Shown here piece by piece: positions 7,139 to 15,646 of a DNA stretch of 64,000 bases. The number at the start of each line of letters is the position of its first letter. Position 1 is the stretch's first letter. This DNA is from Glycomyces sambucus (GTDB lineage: Bacteria; Actinomycetota; Actinomycetes; Mycobacteriales; Micromonosporaceae): NCBI RefSeq assembly GCF_900102815.1, contig NZ_FNGF01000006.1, forward strand, positions 468,533 through 532,532. The letters run 5' to 3'. A program made the position numbers and the translations under genes. Under the pieces are notes generated by a model. The model was not told where the DNA came from. It did not search any database and saw nothing but the letters and a program-made list of their open reading frames with translations.

Positions 7139-8911
7139 TTAAGCGGCCGTGAGGAGCTGCGAGGCCGCCAGGTCGCGGTAGAGGTCGTCCTTCTCCACCA
7201 GTTCGGCGTGGGTGCCGACCGCGCGGACGATGCCGGCGTCGAAGACCACGATCTGGTCGGCGCTGGTCACCGTCGACAGCCGGTGGGCCACCACCAGGAC
7301 GTTGGTGCGCTCGGCCGCGTCGAGCATGACCTGCTTCAGCGACGCCTCGTTCGCGGCGTCGAGCTGCGAGGTCGCCTCGTCGAGGAGCAGCAGCCGCGGC
7401 TTGCGCAGCAGCGCCCGCGCGATCGCGACGCGCTGTCGCTCGCCGCCCGAGAGCGTCGTGCCGCGGTAGCCGATCCGCGATTCGAGGCCGTCGGGCAGCT
7501 TCTCCACGAGTTCGGTGAGCCGCGCCGTCTTCACGACGTCCGCGATCTCCGACTCGGTCGCGTCCTGCGCGGCCATCACCAGGTTCTCCCGGAGCGTGCC
7601 GTCGAGGACCGGGGCGTCCTGCTCGACGTACCCGATGACGCCGCGCAGGTCCTCCAGCGGCCAGTCGCGCACGTCGACCCCGTCGACCGAGACGGTCCCC
7701 GTGGTCACCGGGTAGAACCGCTCGATCAGCGAGAACACCGTGGTCTTGCCCGCGCCCGACGGCCCGACGAGCGCGGTCAGCCCGCGCCCGCTCGAAGCGA
7801 ACGTGACGCCGTGGTGCACGTACGGCAGGTCCTCGGCGTACCGGAACGTGACGTCCTCGAATGTCACCCCCGCCGGCCCCTCCGAGGCCGCGGCCCGCGG
7901 TTCGCCTTGGGCCGCTTCGGAGTCGAGGTTCGCGACCTCCTCGACCCGGTGGATCGCGGCGAGCCCGGTCTGGAGCTGCGAGAGCGAGGCGACCAGGCCG
8001 CTGATCGGCCCCATCAGGTAGAACAGGAGCAGCAGGAACCCGATGAGGGTCCCCACCTCCATCGCCCCGGAGGCCACGCGCGCGCCACCCACGCCGAGGA
8101 CCAGCAGGAACGCGATGTTCACCGGCATGAACGCGGCGACCCCGGCCAGCGCCTCCCACAGCGACGCCTTGACGCCCTTGTCGCGGGCGGTGGTGGCGGC
8201 GCCTTCGAGGCGGGCGATCTCGTGGTCCTCGGCGCCGGACGCCTTGACGGTGCGGAACGCGCTGAAGATCCGCTCCAGGAGCGAGCCCATGTCGCCCAGG
8301 GCCTTCTGCGAGTCGACCGTGGCGTTCTGGATGCGCGGCATGATGAACAGCATCATGACCGTGACCATGGCGACCATGGCCATGGTGGTGCCGAACAGGA
8401 CCGGGTCGAGCCAGGCCATGAGGCCGATGCCGCCGAGGATCATGAACACGTCGGTGACGCCGCCGATGACGGTGGTGCTGGCGACGGTGCGCAGGAGGTT
8501 CGTGTCGGAGGTGAGGCGGGAGACGAGGTCGCCGGGCTTGAGCCGGTCGACCTCGGCCACCTGGAGGCGCACGAGGCGCCCGATGAGGTCCTTGCGGACG
8601 GTGAGCACGACGTCCTGGCCGGCGATCTGCATGAGGTACGGGCCGAGGGCGGTCAGCGCGCCGCCGACCACGACCACGGCCGTGAGGTAGAGCAGCGGCC
8701 GGGTGAGGGACTCGTTCGCGGAGAGGGTGTCGATCACGTCCATCGCGATGAGCGGCTGGACGAGGCCGACGATCCCGCCGGCGAAGGAGAGGGCGCCGCC
8801 GATGAGGAGGAGGCGCAGGTGCTGCCTGGCGTAGACCCACAATCGGGTGATCGGGGCCCGCGCCGGGGCCTCGGGTGCGGCGGCCGGGGCCGCCGTGGTG
8901 GTGTCGGTCAT
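7139..8911 (-). CDS. ABC exporter, fused membrane and ATPase domains
   Basis: Half-size ABC exporter of 590 aa acting as a dimer in the membrane, likely for lipids or drugs. The N-terminal half has about six helices (RLWVYARQHLRLLLIGGALS onward). The C-terminal ATPase has Walker A GPSGAGKTT, Q-loop GYVEQDAPVLDGTLREN, signature LSGGERQRVAIARALL, Walker B LLLLDEATSQLD and switch His VVAHRLST. The Q-loop form and the order of domains match MsbA/LmrA/BmrA-type exporters. The ATG at 8911 is preferred because AAGGA stands 7 nt before it; an ATG at 8926 would put that ribosome site inside the gene. It is a single-gene unit closed by a strong hairpin. Confidence 0.9.
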   Translation of the reverse strand: MTDTTTAAPAAAPEAPARAPITRLWVYARQHLRLLLIGGALSFAGGIVGLVQPLIAMDVIDTLSANESLTRPLLYLTAVVVVGGALTALGPYLMQIAGQDVVLTVRKDLIGRLVRLQVAEVDRLKPGDLVSRLTSDTNLLRTVASTTVIGGVTDVFMILGGIGLMAWLDPVLFGTTMAMVAMVTVMMLFIMPRIQNATVDSQKALGDMGSLLERIFSAFRTVKASGAEDHEIARLEGAATTARDKGVKASLWEALAGVAAFMPVNIAFLLVLGVGGARVASGAMEVGTLIGFLLLLFYLMGPISGLVASLSQLQTGLAAIHRVEEVANLDSEAAQGEPRAAASEGPAGVTFEDVTFRYAEDLPYVHHGVTFASSGRGLTALVGPSGAGKTTVFSLIERFYPVTTGTVSVDGVDVRDWPLEDLRGVIGYVEQDAPVLDGTLRENLVMAAQDATESEIADVVKTARLTELVEKLPDGLESRIGYRGTTLSGGERQRVAIARALLRKPRLLLLDEATSQLDAANEASLKQVMLDAAERTNVLVVAHRLSTVTSADQIVVFDAGIVRAVGTHAELVEKDDLYRDLAASQLLTAA

Positions 8912-9052
8912 CCTGGTGTCCTTCATTAGGTGCAGCGTCGTCGGTGCTGCGTCCGCCGGGTGTCGCGGACCCTGTCGAAGCTACCTGGAACGACCGACAC
9001 CGCCCTCCGCTCTGCGGTGTAAATCCGGTTCATCCGAAGGTCGTAAGACCCC

Positions 9053-10924
9053 TCAGTCCTCGGCGAGGACCACGATCTTGTCGCTGGCCTGAAGCATCAT
9101 CTGGACGGATTTGTCCGGGTTGAGGTGGACGCCGTAGCTCGGCGCCTGCTGGGCCTCGGCGACGACGCGGTAGCCGATCGCGGTCTCGCCGCGGCGCCGG
9201 GCCGACTCGGCGACGGTGTAGAAGTTGACCGGCACGCCGGGGCGCACGTAGTGGTCGGCGGGCTTGAGGTAGATCTCGGAGCCCTCGGGGCTGAAGAGGT
9301 TCCCGAACACGTGCGAGAGGTGCGGGTTCTCGGCGGTCTGGGTCAGCAGCAGGCTGATGAGCTTGTCGCTGACGATGAAGTCGTCGGCCTGCGTGACCTG
9401 CGCGAGGGTGCGGTTGCGGTCGTCGGCCATCTCGGAGACGACCTTGAAGCGGGTGTTGGCGCGCTGGGACATGTCGCGCAGGTGGAGCAGGGTGACGAGG
9501 GTCTTGGAGTCCGCGAGCTGGGGCGGGACGTCGTCGGAGCACAGCGCGATGATGTGGTCGTAGGTCCCGGGCTTGAGCGATTCGAGCAGGAGGCGGTCGG
9601 TGGTGTCGTCCTGCTTGAAGTTGAGGCCCTGGACGCGCATGGTGGGGCCGATCTTGCGGATGGCCTCGGCGGCGTCGGGGTGGTCGGTGACGACGTCGGT
9701 GACCGAGCCGGGGGCCACGTACTGGTCGAGCTGCTCTAGGACCATGCGGGTCTTGGCGTTCCAGCCGAGGATGAGGGTGCGCTCGGGCCGGTGCTTGGGC
9801 TCGGCGCGGGCGATGATCGCGGACTCGTCGATGACGGGGCGGGAGCCGTCGAGCCGGATCGCGGAGTCGTCGGAGGCGATGAGGATGAGCTTGTCGCCGG
9901 GCTGGAGCGAGGCGTTGGAGGGCGGGTTGACGATGCAGCGGCCCTCCTTGGTGAGGACGCCGAGGAACGAGGAGGTCCGGTACGAGTGGAGGGCCTGGCT
10001 GAGGGGGCGGCCGAACAGGTTCGGCTCCTCGACCATGTAGATCTCGTCGCCGCCGAAGTCGAGCAGGTCGGTGTAGACGACCGAGAGGCCGGACTGGCGG
10101 CAGGTCTGGACCATGAGGCGGGCCATGAGGTCGTTGGCGTCGACGACGTGCGCGCCGCGGCCGCCGGCGAGGCGGGCGGCGGGGAGGTTGCGGCTCTCGG
10201 CGACGGCGCCGACGACGTGGCACTTCAGGTTCCCTTGGCCGCCTTGGGTGACGGCGAGGAGGCTGCGGACGAGCTGCGCGTCGGGGTCGTCCTCGGCGGA
10301 GGTGAGGAGGATGACGCTCTTGGCCTGGCCGGGGTTGACGATCGCGATGTCGTCGGGGTCGGCGGGGTCGCCGGTGCGGCAGACGACGTGGGTGGTCTTG
10401 AGGTCGGGGAGCTTGGAGCGGATCTCGTCCTCCATCTCGACCTTGTCGCGGTCGGCGAGGATCGCGATGACGGCGCGCTTCTCGCTCTCGTTGGCCTCCA
10501 CGAGTTCGGAGATGACGATGAAGACCTGATCGGACCATCCGAGGACGACGGTGTGGTCCTTCTCGACGACGAGCGAGCGGCCTTTGCGGAGGTCTTCGAG
10601 TTTCGCGTCGAGTCCGGTGGTGAGGACACCGACGAGTGACGAGAGGATGACCAGTCCGCCGATCGTGGTGATGAACATGATCACCATGTACGGGGCGCCT
10701 TCGCCGTCTCCGGTGATCGTTCCGGCGTCGAGAATGTGGATGAACGAGGTCCACAGTGAACCGCCGACGCCGGAGCCCTGGCCTGCGACCAGCAGGAACA
10801 GCGCGCCGATGGCGGTGAGTGCGAAGGTGATGACAGTGAGCCATCCGATGAGCGCTTTCGTGCCCTTCGACATGGTGTTGTCGAACCAGTAGCGTGCCCG
10901 CTGCTTGAATGTCGGATCGGACAT
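9053..10924 (-). CDS. CASTOR/POLLUX/SYM8-like ion channel
   Basis: Predicted membrane ion channel of 623 aa. Two hydrophobic segments (residues about 25-50 and 80-105) flank a pore-like stretch, FIHILDAGTITGDGEGAPYM, whose DAG resembles the filter region of the plant nuclear-envelope channels CASTOR and POLLUX. Two cytosolic RCK/TrkA-N-like nucleotide-binding domains follow: HTVVLGWSDQVFIVISEL (near 140) and RTLILGWNAKTRMVLEQL (near 375). Length and domain order match the bacterial members of this family known from actinomycetes. ATG 10924 has AAAGGA upstream. It is monocistronic; transported ion and role in bacteria are not established. Confidence 0.85.
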   Translation of the reverse strand: MSDPTFKQRARYWFDNTMSKGTKALIGWLTVITFALTAIGALFLLVAGQGSGVGGSLWTSFIHILDAGTITGDGEGAPYMVIMFITTIGGLVILSSLVGVLTTGLDAKLEDLRKGRSLVVEKDHTVVLGWSDQVFIVISELVEANESEKRAVIAILADRDKVEMEDEIRSKLPDLKTTHVVCRTGDPADPDDIAIVNPGQAKSVILLTSAEDDPDAQLVRSLLAVTQGGQGNLKCHVVGAVAESRNLPAARLAGGRGAHVVDANDLMARLMVQTCRQSGLSVVYTDLLDFGGDEIYMVEEPNLFGRPLSQALHSYRTSSFLGVLTKEGRCIVNPPSNASLQPGDKLILIASDDSAIRLDGSRPVIDESAIIARAEPKHRPERTLILGWNAKTRMVLEQLDQYVAPGSVTDVVTDHPDAAEAIRKIGPTMRVQGLNFKQDDTTDRLLLESLKPGTYDHIIALCSDDVPPQLADSKTLVTLLHLRDMSQRANTRFKVVSEMADDRNRTLAQVTQADDFIVSDKLISLLLTQTAENPHLSHVFGNLFSPEGSEIYLKPADHYVRPGVPVNFYTVAESARRRGETAIGYRVVAEAQQAPSYGVHLNPDKSVQMMLQASDKIVVLAED

Positions 10925-11166
10925 CGGGGGCGTCCTTTCTGGGAATGCGTGTCGTCCGACCGACTCGGGGCGGAGGCGAGTGGGGTCGGGAGGGTTCTCG
11001 GGGCGCCGACCATTAAAGCGCATTGCGTCCACTGCGACCGGTCGGCGCGGATTCACTACTCGGGGTCACCCGGGGGCCGGGAGGGTCGCGGGGGGACGTC
11101 GCGGGGCCGGCGGGGACTGACTGACCCCACCATAGAACGGGGGCTGAAAGCGGTTCGGGCAGGCCG

Positions 11167-12405
11167 CTATCGGAGGGCGCCGGCCACGGGCGCGACGCGG
11201 ATCGCCAGGCGGGTGTGGCGTTTGGGGACGGTGAACCGCGGCTCGGCGCCGTCCTCGGGGGACTCGGCGCGCCCGCCGGTGCGGTAGGCGGTGATCTGGA
11301 GGCTGACGCCGTCGCGGCACTCGCGGTCCCACAGGTTCGCCTCGGCGGCGACCCGCGCGGCGAGCGCGGCGCCGTCGGGGCCGTGGCCGCGCACGCCGAT
11401 CTCGTTGCCGCCCGGGACCTTCCGGCACACCACGTAGGCGAAGTCGGCGCCTTCGACCACCGCCGGATTGGCCCAGCGCATGAGGAGCCGCTGGAGGCCG
11501 TGGTCGCCGAAGGGCGCGCTCATGCGGCCGTAGCCGGGGAAGGCGCAGGCGAGCCACAGGGAGAGCTGGGTGGCGTCCTCGTTCACCTTGAGGCGCACGG
11601 AGGTCCAGACGGTGGTGCCGCGGCCGTCGAGGGCGCCTTCGGCGCCGGCGGCCTCGACCTCGCTGTCGACGTGGAAGGTGAGGATGCGTCCGGAGGAGAG
11701 TTCGACGGTGGTGCCCTCGTGGCTGCCGAGGCCGCGCATGGGCATGAAGCCGCAGCTGACGATGGAGCGGCTGCGCATCACGCCGCCGGCGTGGTCGAAG
11801 GCGACGGAGTGCTCGCAGCCGCGGATGCTCAGGGGCGCGACGAGGCGCCCGCCCTCGGCGAGCTGGTCCCACCAGGCCGGCGGGAGGTCCCAGGTGCCGA
11901 CCGTGGCGATGACCCGGTCGTAGGGCGCGCCGTCGGGCCAGCCGTGCTCGCCGTCCGCCCGGACGGTGCGCACGCGTTCGCAACCGGTCGCGTCGAGGGC
12001 GCGGCGGGCGCGGGAGACGGTGTCGGCGTCGATGTCGACGGTGGTGACGGACCCGGTCGGGCCGGTGAGGGCGTCGAGGAGCGCGGCGTTGTAGCCGGTG
12101 CCGGCGCCGATCTCCAGCACCCGGTGGCCGGGTCGGACGTCGAGCTGTTCGAGCATCTCGGCGACGATGGACGGCTGGGAGGCGGAGGAGACGGGCTCGC
12201 CGTCGCTGTCGCGCTTGGTGACGTACACGTCGTCGGCGTAGGCGGCGCGCAGCGGCGCTTCGGGGAGGAAGCGGTGGCGGGGGACGGCGAGCATGGCGGT
12301 CGCGACCGGTTCGCTCCGGAGCGCACCGCCGGTGCGCAGGCCGCCGACGAGGCGGGTTCGCAGCATATGCGCTTCGTTACCGGAGGTATCGGTATGATCA
12401 CCCAC
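11167..12405 (-). CDS. PCMT-fold protein O-methyltransferase (FxLD-system type)
   Basis: SAM-dependent methyltransferase, 412 aa. The core resembles protein-L-isoaspartate methyltransferase: AVPRHRFLPEA (residues 40-50), SSASQPSIVAEML (73-85) and SAM motif I VLEIGAGTGYNAALL (96-110), then GTWDLPPAWWDQLAEGGRLV. A roughly 190-residue C-terminal extension ending in PKRHTRLAIRV is absent from ordinary Pcm and is seen in actinobacterial methyltransferases linked to FxLD lanthipeptides or ATP-grasp peptide maturation. No lanthionine synthetase, ATP-grasp gene or FxLD precursor was found nearby, so the target is unknown. The GTG at 12405 is supported by TACGCT six bases upstream, a leaderless -10 pattern; an internal ATG at 12366 has no good ribosome site. 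Confidence 0.82.
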   Translation of the reverse strand: MGDHTDTSGNEAHMLRTRLVGGLRTGGALRSEPVATAMLAVPRHRFLPEAPLRAAYADDVYVTKRDSDGEPVSSASQPSIVAEMLEQLDVRPGHRVLEIGAGTGYNAALLDALTGPTGSVTTVDIDADTVSRARRALDATGCERVRTVRADGEHGWPDGAPYDRVIATVGTWDLPPAWWDQLAEGGRLVAPLSIRGCEHSVAFDHAGGVMRSRSIVSCGFMPMRGLGSHEGTTVELSSGRILTFHVDSEVEAAGAEGALDGRGTTVWTSVRLKVNEDATQLSLWLACAFPGYGRMSAPFGDHGLQRLLMRWANPAVVEGADFAYVVCRKVPGGNEIGVRGHGPDGAALAARVAAEANLWDRECRDGVSLQITAYRTGGRAESPEDGAEPRFTVPKRHTRLAIRVAPVAGALR

Positions 12406-12516
12406 CGGTCAAGCGTACGTCCGATGTGCCCCGACCGCCTCCTCCAGTTCCGCCGTCGAGATCCCGGACACGCAGGGGCAGCAGGCGCGGTTGTGGGGCG
12501 CGCCCCGGCGGGCCGG

Positions 12517-13416
12517 TCAGCCGTCGTGGTCGCAGCGGGCGTCGAGCATGGCCCACAGGTCCTCGCGCTGGGGGTCGGGGACGGGGAGCGGCGTGGCGAT
12601 GGGGTCGGCGCCGTCGATGGTGATCCAGACGGTGAACCCGAAGGGCTGCTTGGCGTCGCCGACGGCGTGGCCTTCGCACCGGAACGCGTCGAAGACGAGC
12701 GGGACGGCGATCTCCTCCCCCGCGGCGCCCGCGACCGGCCCGGCCGCGAGGGGCGGGAAGGCGACGGTGAACAGGACGCTGCCGCGGACCTCGGTGGCGC
12801 CGATCGCGGCGCCGTCGAGGGGCCGCAGGACCAGGTCGCCTTCCAGGGTGCCGTCGGCGGCGGTCGAGAGGTCGCCGAGTTCGATCGCGGTGGCGGCGGC
12901 GACGGCCTGGGCCGCGCAGGCTTCGTGGAGGAGCCGGTCGAGGGTGCCGTTGGGGAACGGCAGGTCGAGGGTGATCTGGTGGGCCTCGCCGTCCTCGGTC
13001 GTCACGTCGAGGACGACGGCGGCGGGCGCGGCGGTCGAGTCGACCCCGTCGGGGCAGCGGGCCTCGCCGTAGGAGGTGAGCAGGTCGCGGGGGTTCGTGC
13101 TCGGGGGCACGTGCGCGTCGAACTCCTGGACGCCCAAGGGCGCGAAGGACTCCGAGCGGAGTTCGACGCCGCCGATCTGGACGGGGGCTTCGCCGTGGTT
13201 GGTCACGGCGATCGCGACGATGCCGGGGGCCATGAAGGAGCGGCGGATCTCGGCGGTCGCGGTGAGGTCGGGCGGCGCGGAAGGGGTGGTAACGGTCGGT
13301 TCGGAGGCGGTGGGCTCGGAACCGCCGCGGTCGCCGCCGGCGAGGGAGCCGCCGACCGCGGCGGTGGCGGCGGCCAGCAGGAAGGCGCCGATGACGGCGA
13401 TCCGGATCCAACGCAT
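12517..13416 (-). CDS. Secreted or membrane-anchored protein of unknown function
   Basis: 299 aa, not recognised. The N-terminus (MRWIRIAVIGAFLLAAATAA) is a signal or anchor helix, followed by a Ser/Thr/Pro-rich linker to about residue 48. The rest contains two beta-rich stretches with IRRSFMAPGIVAIAVTNHGE and FAPLGVQEFDAHVPP, and four Cys that could pair (RCPDG, HEACAA, FRCEG, DARCD). The start is well supported by GAGGAGG about 5 nt upstream. It would act at the cell surface. Neighbouring methyltransferases on either side do not obviously relate to it. Confidence 0.75.
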   Translation of the reverse strand: MRWIRIAVIGAFLLAAATAAVGGSLAGGDRGGSEPTASEPTVTTPSAPPDLTATAEIRRSFMAPGIVAIAVTNHGEAPVQIGGVELRSESFAPLGVQEFDAHVPPSTNPRDLLTSYGEARCPDGVDSTAAPAAVVLDVTTEDGEAHQITLDLPFPNGTLDRLLHEACAAQAVAAATAIELGDLSTAADGTLEGDLVLRPLDGAAIGATEVRGSVLFTVAFPPLAAGPVAGAAGEEIAVPLVFDAFRCEGHAVGDAKQPFGFTVWITIDGADPIATPLPVPDPQREDLWAMLDARCDHDG

Positions 13417-13509
13417 GGGGCCTCCTCGCGCACGTCCCGTACGCGGCGCCTCCGTGGCCCCGCGGGCCCGTCCAGTGTGGCACCGCCGCAGCGGGTTGGG
13501 AAGCCCGCG

Positions 13510-13716
13510 TCAGCGGTTGGGCGCCAACCGCTCCGCGGGGTCGCGGCACCAGGCGTGGACGGCGGGCCGGTTCCCGTACCCGTCGACGCAGGTGATGTGG
13601 CCGGCGCCGGGGAGGAGGTCGGTGTCCCGGCCGAGTGGGTCGCCGCAGACCTCCCGGGCCCCTTCGGCGCAGGACGGGTTGTGCGCCTTCCCGTGCCGCG
13701 CGGGGCACCGTCCTGC
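13510..13716 (-). pseudogene. Coding-like Cys-rich fragment without a start codon
   Basis: The minus frame ending with TGA at 13510-13512 reads CPARHGKAHNPSCAEGAREV, then CGDPLGRDTDLLPGAGHITC, then VDGYGNRPAVHAWCRDPAER and LAPNR. Its near-total G/C at third positions and its balanced residue mix (five Cys, Trp, Tyr, several Asp/His/Asn) look like real protein and unlike the Arg/Ala/Pro-rich shadow frames around it. No ATG, GTG or TTG lies between the upstream stop at 13768 and the fragment, and a terminator hairpin cuts across its 5' side. It is probably the tail of a lost gene. Confidence 0.35.
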
Positions 13717-13740
13717 GGGGCGCCCGGAGGCGCCCCGCGC
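13717..13740. terminator. Terminator of the 13745-14554 methyltransferase gene
   Basis: A perfect hairpin, GCGGGGCGCC / GGCGCCCCGC with loop CGGA, lies 5 bp after the stop of the methyltransferase gene on the minus strand. Confidence 0.7.
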
Positions 13741-13744
13741 CGGG

Positions 13745-14554
13745 TCATTCGGGGACGGTGGCGGCCGTCAGGAGGTGGTTGCTCGCGCCGAGGAGCGACG
13801 GCTCGCGCTCGATGAGCCGCAGGCCCTCCATGAGGTGGGCGCGGGCGTCCTCGTCGTCGATGAGCGCTTCGAGTTCGGGGATGTAGCCGGGGAAGCCCTG
13901 CACCGCGTACTGCACCGGTTCGAGGCCCGCGTCGGCGAACTCCGACGCGACCTCGCCGGGGTGGGCGAGATACGCGGTCGTGAAGATCTCCTGGTCGAAG
14001 TAGCGCAGGACGCCTTCGCGCACCACCCGCAGGCTCGCCTCAGGGCCGATGCCCTTGTCCCGGCCGCCGGCCCGGTACAGCAGGTGGTCGCACCAGCCTG
14101 CGGTGCGGTTGATCGTCGCCGCCGCGACGACCCCGCCGGGGCGGGCGCACCGGCGGGCCTCCCTGATCGCCTGGACCCGGTGCTCGCGCGCGGTCAGGTG
14201 GTACAGCGGGCCCATGAGCAGCACCGCGTCGAAACCGGCGTCCGCGCACGGCAGTTCGCGCGCGTCGCCGACGACGGCCGTGACGCCGGGCAGCGCCGCC
14301 GCGACCGCCACCTGGTCCGCGACCGGGTCGACCAGGATGACGCGGTGGCCGTCCTCGGCCAGCCACTTCGCGTGGACCCCGGTCGCGCCGCCGACGTCGA
14401 GGACGTCCAGTCCCTCGCCGGGCAGGAGACGGCGCAGCAGGTCCTGCATGCGCGCGAACTCCAGTCGGCCGCGGGCGTTGCGGGTCAGGCGTTCGCGTTC
14501 CTCGCCGCGCCTGTAGTACGACTCGATCTCGGTCTCAAGTTCCCAAGTGCTCAT
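13745..14554 (-). CDS. Class I SAM-dependent methyltransferase
   Basis: Soluble methyltransferase of 269 aa. SAM motif I is LDVLDVGGATGVHAKWLAE (residues about 48-66), motif II HRVILVDPVADQV, then VVGDARELP and motif IV GFDAVLLMGPLYHLT; the motif order is that of small-molecule methyltransferases such as the UbiE/Methyltransf_11 group. LLMGPLYHL is frequent in actinobacterial members of unknown substrate. ATG 14554 is preferred to an upstream in-frame ATG because AGGATGG precedes it and the protein then begins MSTWELETEIESYYRRGEER, a common start in this group. It is followed at once by a hairpin, so it is transcribed alone. Confidence 0.82.
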   Translation of the reverse strand: MSTWELETEIESYYRRGEERERLTRNARGRLEFARMQDLLRRLLPGEGLDVLDVGGATGVHAKWLAEDGHRVILVDPVADQVAVAAALPGVTAVVGDARELPCADAGFDAVLLMGPLYHLTAREHRVQAIREARRCARPGGVVAAATINRTAGWCDHLLYRAGGRDKGIGPEASLRVVREGVLRYFDQEIFTTAYLAHPGEVASEFADAGLEPVQYAVQGFPGYIPELEALIDDEDARAHLMEGLRLIEREPSLLGASNHLLTAATVPE

Positions 14555-14767
14555 GGCGCCATCCTGCCGAGGCGGGCGCACGCGCGCCACCGGATATCGC
14601 CGCGGCGGGCGCACGAACGGCGGCCGGTCTGCCGGTTCAGCGCACTCCCGCAAGTGCGCGGGTCCGGTCGGCTGGCCGCCGCTGTGCTATCTCACCTCAT
14701 CGGTCCGGCGCGCCCGCGCGCGGCTCCCCCGGGAGTCGGTCCCGCCATGGCCTGCAACGTAACGGAG

Positions 14768-15382
14768 TCAGTTCGCGGCGACGCGGACGCCGAGCGCGAC
14801 CATGACGGCGCCGGTGACCCCGTTGAGCCAGGCGCGCACCCGGGGCCGCTCCAGGACGCGGCGCAGCAGGCCGATCAGGTTGGCGAGCAGCAGGTAGAAC
14901 CCGGCGCACACGGCCATGCCGACGGCGGCCAGCTCGGCGATGCGCAGCGGGTCCCCGGTGTCGAGGAACTGCGGCATGAGCGCGGTGAACAGCACGACCG
15001 CCTTGGGGTTGAGGAGGTTGCACAGCAGGCCCGAGCGGAACGCGGCCCAGCGGCTCATCTCGCGGCCCAGTTCGATCTCGGCCGCGGGCCGGCGGCGCTC
15101 CCTGAGCGCGGTGACGATCGAGCGCGCGCCGAGGTACACGAGGTAGACCGCGCCCGCGAGCTTAACGGCGGTGAACGCCAGCGCGGAGGCCGCGAGCAGG
15201 GCGGCGAGCCCGATCGAGGTGGCGACGACCCACACGGCGATGCCGAGGCCGATGCCGACCGCGGTCCACATGCCGCTGCCGCGGCCGGACATGACGGTGT
15301 TGCGCACGACCATCGCGAAGTCGGGTCCGGGGACGACGGCGGCGAGGAGGATCGCCAGGCCGAAGACGAGCAGCATGGTCAT
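14768..15382 (-). CDS. LysE/RhtB-family amino-acid exporter
   Basis: Membrane exporter of 204 aa with about six helices. VVPGPDFAMVVRNTVMSGRG (residues 16-35) carries the PGP motif of the LysE/RhtB family, and LLCNLLNPKAVVLFTALMPQF (about 120-140) is its second family signature with the N-P-K-A/V. Members expel amino acids or related small molecules; the specificity of this one cannot be told. ATG 15382 is chosen because GGAAGGGG lies about 9 nt upstream; an upstream in-frame GTG or ATG would add a non-hydrophobic leader unlike the family. It is followed downstream by the methyltransferase gene on the same strand across a 213-bp gap. Confidence 0.9.
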   Translation of the reverse strand: MTMLLVFGLAILLAAVVPGPDFAMVVRNTVMSGRGSGMWTAVGIGLGIAVWVVATSIGLAALLAASALAFTAVKLAGAVYLVYLGARSIVTALRERRRPAAEIELGREMSRWAAFRSGLLCNLLNPKAVVLFTALMPQFLDTGDPLRIAELAAVGMAVCAGFYLLLANLIGLLRRVLERPRVRAWLNGVTGAVMVALGVRVAAN

Positions 15383-15536
15383 GCGGGGGCACCCCTTCCG
15401 GTGGACTCCGATGGTGCCACCGCCGGGACCGGGCCGCATCGGGCGATCGACCGGGTCGGGCTACCGGGATCGCGGGAGTCCCGGGCACGGGATCAAGACG
15501 CTAGGTGTCGCGACCCCGCAACTCAGCGGCCCAAGG

Positions 15537-15618
15537 GCCTCGCGCCTCGCGCCTCGCGCCTCGCGCCTCGCGCCTCGCGCCTCGCGCCTCGCGCCTCGCG
15601 CCTCGCGCCTCGCGCCTC
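15537..15618. repeat. Heptanucleotide tandem repeat (GCCTCGC)11.7
   Basis: Eleven uninterrupted copies of GCCTCGC are followed by a partial twelfth (GCCTC). The array is perfect, so it is young or actively maintained and prone to slippage. It lies 28 bp beyond the stop of the YqeB-family gene, outside any convincing reading frame. Confidence 0.95.
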
Positions 15619-15646
15619 CGCGAGATCGTATGCCGCCGTTCCCTTC

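Noticed and set aside
12409..12516. Protein-like tail (ACCPCVSGISTAELEEAVGA) after the stop of the secreted protein gene
   Set aside because: It has no start except a GTG giving about 20 residues and matches nothing I know. It also contains the leaderless -10 of the next gene, so it is probably chance coding-like sequence.
15537..15618. Possible CRISPR-like array
   Set aside because: Units are only 7 bp with no spacers; it is a simple tandem repeat. No cas genes are present.
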